Positions 24,886 through 36,354 of a DNA stretch of 64,000 bases are shown here, piece after piece (position 1 is the first letter of the stretch; each line of letters begins with the position of its first letter). Origin of the DNA: Rhodamnia argentea (lineage: Eukaryota; Streptophyta; Magnoliopsida; Myrtales; Myrtaceae); contig NC_063156.1 in NCBI RefSeq assembly GCF_020921035.1, positions 28,754,283 to 28,818,282 of the forward strand, in the 5' to 3' direction. Under the pieces are notes generated by a model that saw only the letters and a program-made list of their open reading frames with translations, did not search any database and was not told the DNA's origin. The position numbers and the translations under genes are program-made.

Positions 24886-25095
24886 GGGAGCTCAATTTTA
24901 AGACCATCAACATATCTAGTTGGAGCCATCTTCACTCAAAAGCTTAAGTTAATGAGTTATGGGCCAACCATGATATATTAACCGCTAAATACCACATCAA
25001 TTCTCCGATTCCTTAATATAATTCACATGTGTATCTTAACAATTGTTCATTTTTATTACGGGAAGAGATGCATTCGTTGCACTATTAACATCTCC
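24885..25095 (-). repeat. Solo-LTR-like fossil, Copia-type family B
   Basis: On the minus strand it carries the same ordered phrases as 22.03-22.26 kb and 26.6-26.81 kb, including GAATTGATGTGG and GGCCCATAACTCATTA. Degraded and non-coding. Confidence 0.45.
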
Positions 25096-26312
25096 TCAAA
25101 TAATAAAACAGATACAATGTTCTCAATGACAGCACACTAACCCCAGTGCCAATTGAAACAATTGTTCCCATGAATTCTGCAGTGAATACAACAAAGCACG
25201 TGCTTTATCTTTGTCTTTCGAATTAACATCAATAGATACAAGTTGGCCACAAATAGTGTTAAACTCGTTTAAGTGTGCATAAAAAGAATCACTTTCACTC
25301 GTTCGAAGGTTGTAAAATCACTTTTGCGAAAAAAATCGGTGCATGAGCAACTTGCTCCGATAAAGGCTTCTAGCTTCACATAGAGATCCTTCGCTATTTT
25401 CTCAGAGGTTACGTTCACCAGAACGCTATTGGTCATACATAAGTAGTTCATGCTTTGCATCTTCCAATCTTTGCTAATTCACTCCTTCAGTCCATTGGAT
25501 GTGGATTCTTTTGTCTCGTCCTCCTTTGACTTCTCCTTGGAATTCACCTCAAGTTTACCATATGCTACAGACCTCTGTCCACAAGCAAAGCCTCCATCTT
25601 CAATTTTCATAACTCGAAACCCTTTCCTCTGAATTTCTCTACTTCAATTTGTGATTGATTAGCCGATATCTTCCCAAGATACGATTTTTCGAATGTCTCT
25701 TCACCAAGAAAATCCTAACCTCGATGCTCTGATGCTAGTGTTAGAATTCGGCGCACAATCACAACGAAATAAATGTTCACCAGGATGCTATTGGTCATAC
25801 ATAACCAGTTCATGCTTTGCATCTTCCGATCGTTGCTAATTCACTCCTTCAATCCATTGGATGTGGATTCTTTTGTCTCGCCCTCCTTTGATTGCTCCTT
25901 GGAATTCACCTCAAGTTTATCATTTGCTACAAATCTCTGTCCACAAGCAAGGCCTCATTCTTCAATTTCCATAACTCGAAACCCTTCCCTCCGAATTTCT
26001 CTACTTCAATTCGTGATTGATCAGCCGATATCTTCCCAATATTCGATTTTTTGAATGTCTCTTCACCAAGAAAATCCTAACCTCGATTTAGGCTATGATG
26101 CCGGTGTTAGAATTCAGCGCACAGTCATAATGAAATAGAGCGTAAAAGCGAGAAAGAGAAATCAAAACATAATATTTATCAAGGTTCACCCTTAAACTAG
26201 GGTTACATCTAGCGGAAGATTTCATTATAATTAGCACCTCACACTTCTCTATTATATCACTTAACTTGCAAGTGAAATCTCTAAGTTATTAGAGATTCCA
26301 CTTTTCCAACAA
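25095..26312 (-). mobile_element. Copia-type LTR retrotransposon fossil (5' part)
   Basis: On the minus strand the order is LTR (26312-26104, starting TGTTGG and ending CTAACA), a primer-binding-like site near 26100-26088, then gag-like sequence down to about 25.1 kb. Frames give Copia gag-type phrases such as KFGGKGFRV, CMTNSVLVNV and KIAKDLYVKLEA. A 362-base segment of the gag/leader region is present twice (about 25447-25740 and 25809-26104). The element is broken, lacks pol and the other LTR, and looks old. Confidence 0.6.
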
Positions 26313-26812
26313 ATGGTATTAGAGCTGATGGTAGATTGATAAGCCCCAATCTATTTCGGTGTTGAGTGAATATCCCAAGGAAAGAATCTAGTGACCAACA
26401 CAGTTCTTGGGCAAGTGGGCGTTATGATGTTGCAATGAGGGTTCCGATGGCAGCCTTCATGGTTCAATCCAGAAAAAGAGACCAAGGATGAAGGTGGGTG
26501 TTGAAGGTTCAAGTTGAGATAAATTGGTGCAGAAGGAAACCCGAATTGAGGGGGAGCAGACTAACATTGAGCTCTCACGTGAGGGGAAGATAGTTAAGAT
26601 GTACGTGTGAGTTGTGTTAGAAAAATTTAACATTGGAGAATTGATGTGGTGTGGAGTAGTTAATATATATTAATTGGCCCATAACTCATTAGCTTAAGTT
26701 TTTAAGTAAAGCCAGGTCTAATTGGATATGTTGATGGGCTTGGACTTGGACTCCCTCTTGATGATTTCCCCAGGTGAATGTATTGGACTTCTGCCGCACG
26801 CTTCCAACACCA
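26313..26812 (+). mobile_element. Small LTR-element fossil, Copia-type family B
   Basis: It begins with a primer-binding-site-like TGGTATTAGAGCT at about 26317 and has a purine tract GAGGGGGAGCAGA near 26550. It ends in an LTR-like block of about 206 bases (26607-26812) starting TGTTAGAA and ending TTCCAACA. There is no gag or pol between them. It is a deletion derivative or a TRIM-like element, degraded, lying back to back with the minus-strand fossil on its left. Confidence 0.45.
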
Positions 26813-27300
26813 ATTCGGTCCTAAATCTTTTGATAATGTGTCAATATAGTCGTTCCGCCCAATTTTGATAAATAATAAAAAAAAAACTGACGTGGTGGTC
26901 CAATCATCGCTGATAATCCCGTGTGACATATCCAGTCTTGATGTAGATAATTTTTTTAGTTTTTTTTAGAACTTTTTGCTTTGTTTTATTTTTATGTTTT
27001 TTCTTTCCTTTTCATTGATGGCCGGCCCTTGCCGAATCCGGGTGACGTTTGCCTCTCCCGCTGGTGGCGAGGGCAGAACCCTCGCCAACGGATGACGAGG
27101 GCCTAGGCTAGGGCTGCAACCCTCACCAACGGACGACGAGGGCTTCTAGTCCCTCGTTGGCACCAATAAAGAACAAAAACAAAAGTTCATAAAAATTATG
27201 AATGGCTAACATTCGCATTAGTGATTTTCGGTCAAAATTGACCAAATTGACTTTATTGAAAAATTGTGAAAATGCTTAAGGCAGAATTGTAAATGTAAAT
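26813..27300. mobile_element. Non-autonomous DNA transposon remnant with GC-rich core
   Basis: The left arm (TTCGGTCCTAAATC, then GTCAATATAGTC) and right arm (GGTCAAAATTGACCAAATTGA to about 27300) resemble the arms of the 6.4-6.8 kb element in opposite orientation. The core, 27.02-27.17 kb, repeats phrases such as CCCTCGCCAACG and GACGAGGGC. There is no coding capacity. Limits are approximate. Confidence 0.45.
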
Positions 27301-27689
27301 ACTGAAAAAAAGTCCAGCCGGGCCATTTCTCTTGCTGTTCTATCCATGCCTTGAGAGTGTTGAACCCAATTTGCTAACCAGGACGACGAGTGTTCCCCCT
27401 ATGAAAACACTCATGTTGGAAACTCGCACATGCGGTGTCGAACCATTTAACAGCAAGAGATCGTGATCAGCTCTGTGGTTACTATGATGGTGTTGGACAT
27501 ACGTCCCATTTCTAGGACTGATGGGACCTGGTCATATGCGTCAAAAGTTGAACATACCATGTGTTTTTCCTTCTTACAGTAACAGAAGTGTTCATGTGGT
27601 TTGGACGCGTAATTGGTGACGTGCATTCTACTTCTCTTTGGCATGACAAATCCTCATCCCACGGGTGTTTTGCTGGGTTGTTTATGATT

Positions 27690-28260
27690 CTGCCCTAGAT
27701 CTACATGCCAAAGTGGCAGAGGTTATACAAGGGAGTGGTTGGATGTGGGTGTGGCCACCTGCGAGATCTGAAGATCTGGTGGAAACTCAAGCCATTTTAC
27801 GTAGCTCAGTTCAAACTTTCTCTCAAGCGGCAGATAGAATAGACTACACTGGTTCTTGAAGGTTGACAATTTACTCATGCAAATGGTTGGCAATTGGTGA
27901 GAAGTAGGAATGTTAAGGTGCCTTGGCATAGGCTCATTTATTTCAAACCAGATATCCCTATTTTGGACAGGCTTCTCAACAAGGCAGCCGTGTGATCAGG
28001 GTCCAGATACTTGTCTTCTATGTGGCTCAGACATCCGAAATCAGGGATCGTTTATTTTTCGAACGGACCTTCTCTACGGCTGTGTGGTCATCACTGCTTA
28101 ATCTTCGTTTCGTTTTCAGTAAGAGTTCAAATGGTTGCTTACATTAAGGAGATAAGGTTGAGCACATCTTAGTGCCGAGAAGGAATTATGAACCAAATGG
28201 AGAATATGGTTTAGGCAGGACTGAGGACATAATGTTGCTGCAATTATTGGGTTTGCTACT
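27690..28260 (+). mobile_element. LINE 3' remnant (reverse-transcriptase zinc-binding domain)
   Basis: Plus-strand frames contain WMWVWPPARSEDLVETQ followed, after a frame change, by GWQLVRSRNVKVPWHRLIYF and CLLCGS. This is the order and wording of the zf-RVT region at the C terminus of plant LINE ORF2 (the usual pattern is V-P-W-H-x-L-I-W-F-K then a Cys cluster). The reading frame is interrupted several times and no reverse-transcriptase core is present, so this is a 5'-truncated, dead copy. Confidence 0.6.
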
Positions 28261-29265
28261 ATTGCTAGTGCCGTACTAGTTTCCGGGTTCTTGCTGCAAT
28301 TTAATAGTTACTTGGTATTTGGTATGGGTGACATAGATAAGTGAGTGTAAAGACATAGATGTGAAATTGTACAGCCATTGCCGAGCACAGGTGCTTTTTG
28401 ACTTGTAGTGGAAGTAGTGCTCCATATCTTTTTGGTTTTGAGCAATACACCAGAAAACTTACCCACAAAGGAAAATGGTTATATGCACATCGGTTCCTAA
28501 GAATAAAGATTTGAAGAAAATATTGACAATAACTTCTTTATTTAAATTTATTTTTTCAGGGTCCATCGAACTCCTCTCTTTACCAACTTTCGGATGCTTG
28601 GCCTCGATTTATGAAAGAAATCTCTCTAATTCTTCAGTAGTTCATGACAGAAACCTCCCCGTACAAATTCTGATGAGTAGCTACTTTTGGTTCAGGTATG
28701 TATACTGATGTGGCAACTACTAGATCGACACCGGCTTTAATTTGAGATTTGAGATAACCCCGGTTCCAACTAATTCAGGTTCACCATGTATAAGAATTAA
28801 CAGGATCTTTTCTTCTCCTTCAGGATAAGATTTTCCTCTAAGCTAGTTAATACAAACTTACATACTTGCAATATGACCTCAACTATTCCTAGCATCGTCC
28901 ATCATTCATTAAACGGATGCTTACGGCCAGAGGTCCACAGAAGCGGAGACCTAGCTCAGTCTTTAATTTATCTGCCTAACCTTCAGAGTTTTCCTAATGA
29001 GAAACTTCAGTCAACTGATGCTTTACACGCATTTTGCGTCACTACAAGTATATCTTGGATCTTTGCCCTGCATCTTGCCGAGAACATAACTTCTCTCATG
29101 GAGTCACTCTGGACTTGTCCTGAATTTCCAACCGCTGCCTTCTTTCTTCACTCAAAGCCATACAATGCCTGTAACTTGCCTTCCACTTGGTGTTGAAGCT
29201 AAAAATGCTTAGGGGTGCTATCAAGTCTTCCAATTGAACTACTGATAAAACCATGCCAAACCCTT
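28261..29265. other. Intergenic, includes AVT1-like 3' region
   Basis: The part nearest 29.27 kb is probably the transporter's 3' untranslated region. A 107-codon plus-strand frame at 28873-29196 has no recognisable domain and runs antisense to it. Nothing else was supported. Confidence 0.4.
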
Positions 29266-29269
29266 CAAA

Positions 29270-32200
29270 TTAGACCATCTTGTTCACCAAATTTGCGAAT
29301 GCTGAGTATGTGCCGATACAAGAGCAAAAGAGGCCGAAAGTAATGATGGATCCGCAAGCTGCAATCTGCATGGAAGAATGGATAATCTCATTGACAATAA
29401 TTTTGCCGTCTCACTCAGAAGGGAGGTTGATGAAATTTTGGGAAGAGCGGGGCTATTACCTCCCACTTGGTCAGTCTACCCTTAAGCATCTTGAGATAAC
29501 ATGCGCAGGGGAAGATGATTGCCTGTTTTCAGAGGTCTATGAGCACATCTTGAGTTCCTAGAAACTCATTTTTGTGTAAATTGTGATTGATACTGCAGGA
29601 AGGAGAGTCAACTCACCCCTAACATTGCAAGAAGAGATCCCATCAGGGCCATCACAAGACCTGCAGCAACAGCGGAACTTTCTCATAGTTTGTCAAGTTA
29701 AATTTGCTACTTTCCTTGGTTTATTATATTCGGTCAAGCAAATGAGCAGACGCAAGACAAGCAGGAAAACAATATGCCCATCAAGAGTAATGAGGTTCCT
29801 ACCAAAGAATGGAACTGCCAGTGCTACGATCAAAATCGACATTACTAGGACACTCCTGATGATCAATGCTATGCTGTAAGATTTACGATGTGATGAGGGC
29901 AAGAGTTCCTCCAAACTCAATGCCACTGGCATAATTGTCAAAGCATACTTTGTCATTGGGTTCAGAACCTGCAAAAGACAGGAAAATTTGAAAGAAACTA
30001 AGGTAACAATTAAATTTTATATTATCTGAACGTCATTGTCCTGTTGTTACTAGGTTGTGCATTTGCAGGACCTTCTTCATTGAAGGATTCCTGAACTTAC
30101 CGCCGTCCAAATCGCTACTTTTGTTGCCATATATTGTTGGGGCATGTTTAAGGTGAACTGAGATTTGATATTATCCCCGAACATCAGGAATCCGCATACT
30201 GATACACCGATGTAAATGACAGAAGGAAAACCCATGCTGCATAAATTGTGAGAAGAACATAACTAACAGGTCACAATTATTGACAAAAAAGAATGGAATA
30301 ACAGATTAAGTGAAATTACGTCGCCACTAAAACCCCTGGAAATTTCGACGGCTCCTTCATGGAGGAGTATATATTTGGGAAAACCGAATGTCCTGCGTAG
30401 CAGAAACCGTATATTCCTAGTGTAAATGGTAGGTTCGCAAGATCTATGATGGTCCCGCTTGGGTGGAACCCCACTTGGTCCACCACTCCTAACCATAATA
30501 AGCAAATCACCAACAAAATCGATGCGACGACTCCTCCAGCTGAAAGGTAGCCACTTTTCGGATTAGCAGGTCTTCAACAAGTGAGCATCAAAGTAGAGTG
30601 TGGTTCAGGAACACCAATTACTGAGACGAGAATTGCAAACCTGAAAGGTAAGAAAGTATGCCAAAATTCCGCAGCCAAACAGTTGGGAGAACGACAAGAG
30701 TTGTCGTAATGGCAAAGAATTGATGCGACGTCAAATACATGCCTCCGATGTACATATGGGCTTTTGGGAACATTTTGGCCAAGTTATCGCTCATCATGAT
30801 TGTATACTCTATGCAAGAAGCCTATGAAAGAAGAGATGATTGCGTGTGGTTGAATAAGAAAAAAAAAAAAAAAACAAAGAAACCGACACCTAATCTCGGA
30901 GAAAGTAGGGACTAGATTGAATTTATATGACTTACATACAGTTCCATGTAGAGTATTATCTGCATTGGAGCAAAACGTACATGTCAGTACTTCTTTCAGT
31001 CCCAATATTACTTTATGCTAATGGTCATGCAGAATTGGAAATACTCAAAAGTAAAGTAAAAACCAGCAGGGTGTCATTGTTGGTTTCTGTACTCACAGCT
31101 ATTACTAGGCGACCTGACACACCGAAGGCGGCCTGTCCAATGTCGGGGTAAGTCTTGAGTCCCGGAGAACCTTCCAAACAGCGTTGCAATAAGATTCCAG
31201 TGTAGAAGGAGATAATACAGAAGAGAAGAAGCAGTAGCAGACTTAACCATCCTCCTTCATGGACTGCATATGGAACAGCTAGAGTTCCCATGCCACAAAT
31301 CACATTTATTCCTGGTACATGAAGAAGATACAAAACCATAGTCATCTTTCGAAGATTGAAAGGACCTAGGAATGAATGGCCTGAGCAAAAACTTCTACGA
31401 TACAAGCATTTAGGAAATCCTGATTCGTTTTTATGTATTACCATTTAGTGCGGCTTGAGCAACCGAGCACTGTTCTCTTGGAGGCGGCAGTTCAGGCACA
31501 GAAAGTATACTGTACAAAGATGTGAATGATTGAAAAGAAGTAGTTTGCGGAAGTACTTCCTTGTCGAAATTTGTCGACGAAACTAGTGGCTTGTGCAGGG
31601 AGGATTCGGAGTAGGAAGGTGGCAGTCTTCTATGTGTCAAGCTAGAGCCTTTTAAGAAACTTATCGAAGGAGGAGTAACGCTGGTGAACATGTCCATAGA
31701 CTGCCTGCAATGTAAGCAAATTCAGGACAAGCTCCGAGGCAAGAAAAAAATAATAAAGCAATTTCGATTTGTTGGCTTTGCCAAAATCAATGTGATCTCC
31801 TTGATTAAGTGTTAGTCACCATTCACGTTGCAAACAGATCGAGTACAGATAAAATGACAAGATTCATCAGCAGCACAAATTCGATCTAACTTCAATCGGA
31901 AAATCCTCCAGGAAAGAACTTCGTGCAATTTTAAATCAACTACATGTTCTATACAAGGGATTGAAGGATCTTATGGTGGAGGTCTTGTCTTTATACATTA
32001 CATTTTCTGTTTCTTTTTCCCTGAAAACATGGGACGCATCAGAAAAATTCAACCCTTGAGAAATATATCGTACACGATTTGTGATAGCCGGTTCATATCA
32101 ATCTGCCGGTCTCTTGCATGAACATACTATAGAGAAAGGAAACGACGAAAACTCTGAGAATTTAACAATCTGTCGTAAGCCACAGAGACAGGGGAAAAGG

Positions 32201-32405
32201 GAAGGGACCTGTAGCTCTGAGGCCAGGACGGAGGATTGACGTCATTGCAATCATCGAACGAGTTTTGCGAGGTGGGTGAGAGATCATCGGACTGGCTAAC
32301 GTCCTCGTCATCGTCGTAACCACAGTTCCGCTCGGCTTGGTTTTCTTCGTCGTCCGTCTGGAACTCGTCTTGCCGGTCAGGTCCTAGATCCTCGTCGAGT
32401 TTCAT
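29270..32405 (-). CDS. AVT1: Vacuolar-type amino-acid transporter, AVT1 clade (AAAP family)
   Basis: A proton-coupled amino-acid transporter of the AAAP/SLC32-like family. AVT1 members are vacuolar. Eleven exons: 32405-32209, 31704-31442, 31311-31097, 30959-30936, 30821-30641, 30539-30320, 30236-30101, 29968-29803, 29660-29617, 29522-29460 and 29365-29270. All junctions are GT-AG and keep one frame of 534 residues. The N terminus is long, acidic and soluble (WPQSYR then QSMDMFTSVTPPSISFLKG), typical of AVT1. The membrane region opens with GINVICGMGTLAVPYA and continues through about 11 hydrophobic segments. It includes YGFCYAGHSVFPNIYSSM and ends GTYSAFANLVNKMV. Exon 4 is a 24-base microexon (IILYMELY). 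The clade call is firm and the exact member is not resolved. Confidence 0.92.
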
Positions 32406-32860
32406 TATCGCAGCCGGTACAGACCCTCGAATCAATGCTACCTTGTGCCTTCTCGTGGATCAAAGGTGAAAGACTAGATGGCGTTGAAGGGTTGTGTTTG
32501 TTCTCTCTTTTGCTCGATGCTGAAAAAGGCAAACACCAATTCTGACAAATAAAAGTCTGATTTTCAGCGTTGGCATTGAACCCGAAACGCGGGGGAAGGT
32601 GACAGCTTCTCTCTCTCTCTCTCTCTCCCTCTCTCGGATGCTCAGGATGAAATAGCATCCTGTCCGGGCATGTTTCTGCCGTCAATGCTGTTTCCTAGGA
32701 TAAGTCTCCCTAACGTATTCCGAGTTCAGAGATTATTGCTGTTGATGGCTGTCGGTCCATGCTATTTTCCTTTCGCGGAGGACACTGAATAAACGTGGAA
32801 CGCTTATCCTGCAAATCTCTCCTTCCAAAAGGAGAGACGTCACTGAGGCAAGAAATTTTT
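32406..32860. promoter_or_regulatory. AVT1-like 5' leader and promoter region
   Basis: Upstream of the ATG at 32405 on the minus strand lies a pyrimidine/purine-rich leader with a CT microsatellite at about 32611-32636. No TATA box was clear. Confidence 0.35.
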
Positions 32861-32861
32861 A

Positions 32862-33112
32862 GATATGATTTAGGTTCCTTCTAGGAATACGAATGGTTTG
32901 AAAAATATTTTTCAAAAAATAATCGCACATATCGCTTACTAAAAAATATGAACAAAAAATATTTTGATCGTTTACGCGAATGTTTAGACACAAATTATTG
33001 TTGACAATGAATTTTTTTTTCATTGACTGATTATTTCGAGCGACACATGCAAGCGTTTCTAGGATAGTATTTTTCAAATAATTGATTTTTCCACGAAATA
33101 AATAGAGTCTTA
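32862..33112. repeat. Degenerate MITE, same family as 19.5 kb
   Basis: AT-rich block of about 250 bases. It shares the ordered phrases TAGACACAA, TTGTTG/TTATCGAC and TTTCATTGACTGATTATTT with 19536-19771. The ends AGGTTCC and GAGTCTTAA are decayed versions of AGGCTCC/GGAGCCTTA. Non-coding. Confidence 0.45.
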
Positions 33113-33847
33113 ATGAGTGTGAATAATCTTAGATCGAAGATAAGAGTCGTTATGATATATGCATGATCCAATCTAGAGTTTAGCACTTGCCTTTCGGATG
33201 TGACAATATGATATTGCTTCTACTAGCAAGATGCCCTTGCATTGTATAGGTTTAAGAATATGTTCCTTATATTGTTATAAATGTTGTGCTGATGTGAATT
33301 TTTTGCAAAAGAAAGGTAATACTATGCAAAAATAAAAATACAATACTGTCATAAAATAAATATTCAAAGTATAATAAATTTTAAATGTGAGACATAAAGT
33401 TTATAAGTGTGAGAATTTTCTCAACAGCAAAATGGCTTCTTTTCTCTCCTCCATTTGCTCCTCTATTTAGAAAGAGAGTTATAGGCGAATTCTTCAAAAC
33501 TATCTTCAATTTCATTTATTACCAAATTCTCCCTTTTCTTTTCGGTAATCATTTTTTTGGGTCTAATTTCGGTAATCATTTAATGCTTTATCTTTGGTTT
33601 CTATAAGAGTTGATGCATATCTCATCCTCCACGACAATGTATGGCAAAGAGAATTATCGGATATCGTGCGAAAATATGCAATATTCGATTTGAATTTTTA
33701 GAGAAGTTGGTAATATTTCATTCCCCGATAACGCATGTCTGGAATTTCTTTGATTTATTTCTCAAGAAGTTGGTAAACTTTCAAAGAGGATTTTTTTTAT
33801 ATACCAGACGAAAGATTTTAATCATAAAAGGCATCAAGATATTTAGG
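33113..33847. other. AT-rich intergenic, no gene seen
   Basis: Short frames rich in Ile, Phe and Lys reflect base composition. No domain was recognised. Confidence 0.4.
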
Positions 33848-34039
33848 GATAAGTGCATCGAAAGTTCTAAATTTATTAGAAAGTGTAATCGAGTCCTACA
33901 AAACTATCAAAAAGTGCAATCAAGTCATGAAATTTGTAAGATTGGTGAAATCAAATCATTCCATTGATTGCACTTTTTGAAATTTTTAGGATTCAATCAC
34001 ACTTTTATGATAAGTTTTAGGATTTCAAGTGCACTTATC
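33848..34039. repeat. Palindromic foldback MITE
   Basis: The left half (from GATAAGTGC) and right half (ending GCACTTATC) are inverted copies. Shared blocks include AAAAAGTGCAATCAA next to the centre. About 190 bases that could fold into one long hairpin. No coding content. A source of small RNAs is conceivable but not shown. Confidence 0.6.
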
Positions 34040-35625
34040 ATGTATATTTATTTATGAAACTTGTAAAACTATATAATATAAAGCTCTAAACATATGTCAT
34101 TTCCTTAGTATACACTTTTCATAATGATGGTTTGACTTTATCTATTTATTTGCTAATAGTTGTTCTATTTGTTGTCTAATATTCATTTATCTATAGAGCA
34201 TGGAATACAGTATTTTCATGATAGATAATTCTTCTATTAGTCCACCTTTACAATTCATTTTTCGATTACAGACTATTATGTTATTACAGGTGTTTCGACA
34301 ATGTTCAACTCTTAGTGAGCAACTTATCTAGGATAAAATTGATACTTATGGATACCATTTTTCGTTAAATATGGGCTATCATTTCATCTAAAATTTTTTT
34401 TTATCGATTTTCTATTCGTCAAATGTGGACTACCATGTTGTTATAGATGTTTCTATGCGATTCAACTCTTAGGAAGCATATTATTCCCACATATTCACTA
34501 TATACTTATGTCATTAATTGATCGAGAAAGCCTCTGCACAAGAGAACCTAGCCAAATGGTGTCGAGTGGAAGGGCGATCGTTCAACGTTTGTCGACGCTC
34601 CTACCTAGAAAGTAATAATTAAAAAAAAAAAATGAAAACTTCCGAATTTCGGACTAACCTAAGTCTTCCTTGACATAAGCTTTTTTCTTATCTAGTCCAT
34701 GGAAAAAGCTGCCTTTATTGCCAACATAGCTGGGATTGCTCCCTTCTGGGAAGAATTTTTTGGGGCTTCCAATGTCAATATGTATGATCTTCAACATAGC
34801 TGCGTCTCTTTTCGGAAGACGATTGATTATGTCATAAAGACCTTTATGTCCACGCCCCAACCGCCATGGCAATGAATTGAACTCTCTCATTGATGCGAAT
34901 ATTTTTTAACATTAAAAAATTCGATTTCCATTTCAAATATTTTTTTGAAGATTCGACTAATTCGACCATTTCATAAAGAAAGGCCAAGCTCGGGCGACTG
35001 TTTATCATAAAATAGGTCTCCGCAAATGGGCTAATGAGATATGGGGATCATATTGGAATTGGGATGCAAATGAAACTTGTGCTAAGATTAGGCATTTGTT
35101 GTAGTGACCACAAAAGTTAAATTACCGTTAAGGCTCCCACACTTGGCTTTTGAAACAAAAACAACACCAGTATCCCGTCCATTGTGGATAAGCAGGGAGA
35201 GACATTATCTCATTTTCCTTATTAACCAATCAAGCCAAACTTTCTTTTGATCTAGTCACGTTAGATCTTATCACAAGTTAGCGAAATCAGTTGTTCTTGA
35301 GTTCAAATCTTTATAAGCCCCATTAATTGCGTTTTTTATTAAGTATTTCCCCACTTATAGAACTAGAATAAAACCCGTCACTCTCTCCACTCCGATGTTA
35401 TGTCACCAATTAAATGCGACTTTCGTCACCACCCGAGCCACCCATTTGCCAAACTCTAACTTGCTCTAATTCAACAAAGAAATAGCAAACACAAATCTGT
35501 TCTGAATATAGTAATTACGGCTATACTCTACTTCCTGATGTAGAGTATTACGGCTAGAAAGTATGTCTTGTTCCGAATATGGTGATTGCAGTATTACCCG
35601 CAGAAGCACAAATCTTAGAAATCTC
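34040..35625. other. Intergenic, includes a possible plastid insert
   Basis: Low-complexity AT-rich sequence. A 78-codon minus-strand frame at 34654-34890 (RDAAMLKIIHIDIGSPKKF) has no family I recognise and is probably not a gene. A short plastid-like segment is listed separately. Confidence 0.35.
35014..35090 (+). other. Possible short plastid-derived insert (ccsA-like)
   Basis: The translated phrase NEIWGSYWNWDANET closely resembles the tryptophan-rich haem-binding motif of plastid CcsA (NEAWGSYWNWDPKET). At the base level about 50 positions look very similar to plastid ccsA as I remember it. The resemblance fades on both sides and no other ccsA sequence is nearby. If real it is a tiny nuclear plastid insert. 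Confidence 0.4.
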
Positions 35626-35630
35626 TCCGC

Positions 35631-36354
35631 TCATTTGTCGATTTGGTTGAGCTTGCCGAGGCCGTTGCAACGTTGGCACACGATCTGAGATTGGTCCTTC
35701 CTCGCCGCGTTGGCTCTCAATGTTGCCGCCGATTGCCGGACGAAGCCGGCGCCGTCGCATTCGGGACACCTGTTAACAGCATCACAGTCATCTCTCCCCG
35801 TGAGTCAAATTCACGAGCAAGATAATGAAATCGGTTGATGTACATAAAAAAGGAAGAAGGATACACGAGAATAGAAAAAAAAACTATCCTTGATTTTCGA
35901 CTTAATTACTACTTCCGTCCTCTAAATTCAGAATCTATCCATCCTCGTTATAGCCTTAGCTTGAATTTTGATTGATGTGCTAAAGTTATATGCAATGCAA
36001 GGAGAATTTGTAAGAAAGGAGCGAGCTGGAGAAACCAGAGAGAGCGTGGGGGAATTGGAATACTGACGTGTCCTTGCGGGAGAAGAGAATGGGGAACGCG
36101 GTCCCGACCAGAGCCACCACGGCCGCGCCGGCAATCAGGTATGTCGTGCCATCGGCCGAGACGTCTCCGACCGCCGCAACCACCGTCAGGCTCCTCCCCT
36201 TCTTCTTCTTCTTCGCTGCCGTCCTGCCGGCTATTGATGCCCGATTGGCCAACGATGCCCCGACGGAGGACGGCAGTGAGATGCGAGCCGCTCTCGCCGG
36301 CTGAAACAGCGGACTAGCGCGAAAAATCGTCGGCGGAGGAGCGGTGGACGCCAT
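35631..36354 (-). CDS. Small plastid-targeted DnaJ-type zinc-finger protein
   Basis: Two exons, 36354-36068 and 35769-35631, code for 141 residues. The N terminus (about 1-55) is rich in Ser, Ala and Arg, like a chloroplast transit peptide. A hydrophobic segment follows at about 71-92. The C terminus carries two CxxCxGxG-type motifs, CPECDGAG (97-104) and CQRCNGLG (127-134), half of the four repeats of a full DnaJ zinc-finger. There is no J-domain. Such small plant proteins (BSD2, LQY1, PSA2 and uncharacterised relatives) assist assembly or redox folding of photosynthetic complexes. I cannot assign this one to a named member. Membrane anchorage is inferred from the hydrophobic segment. A truncated duplicate lies 2.8 kb upstream in gene orientation. 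Confidence 0.8.

Noticed and set aside
28873-29196. 107-codon plus-strand frame
   Set aside because: Antisense to the likely 3' region of the transporter, no domain, no supporting splice or homology signal.
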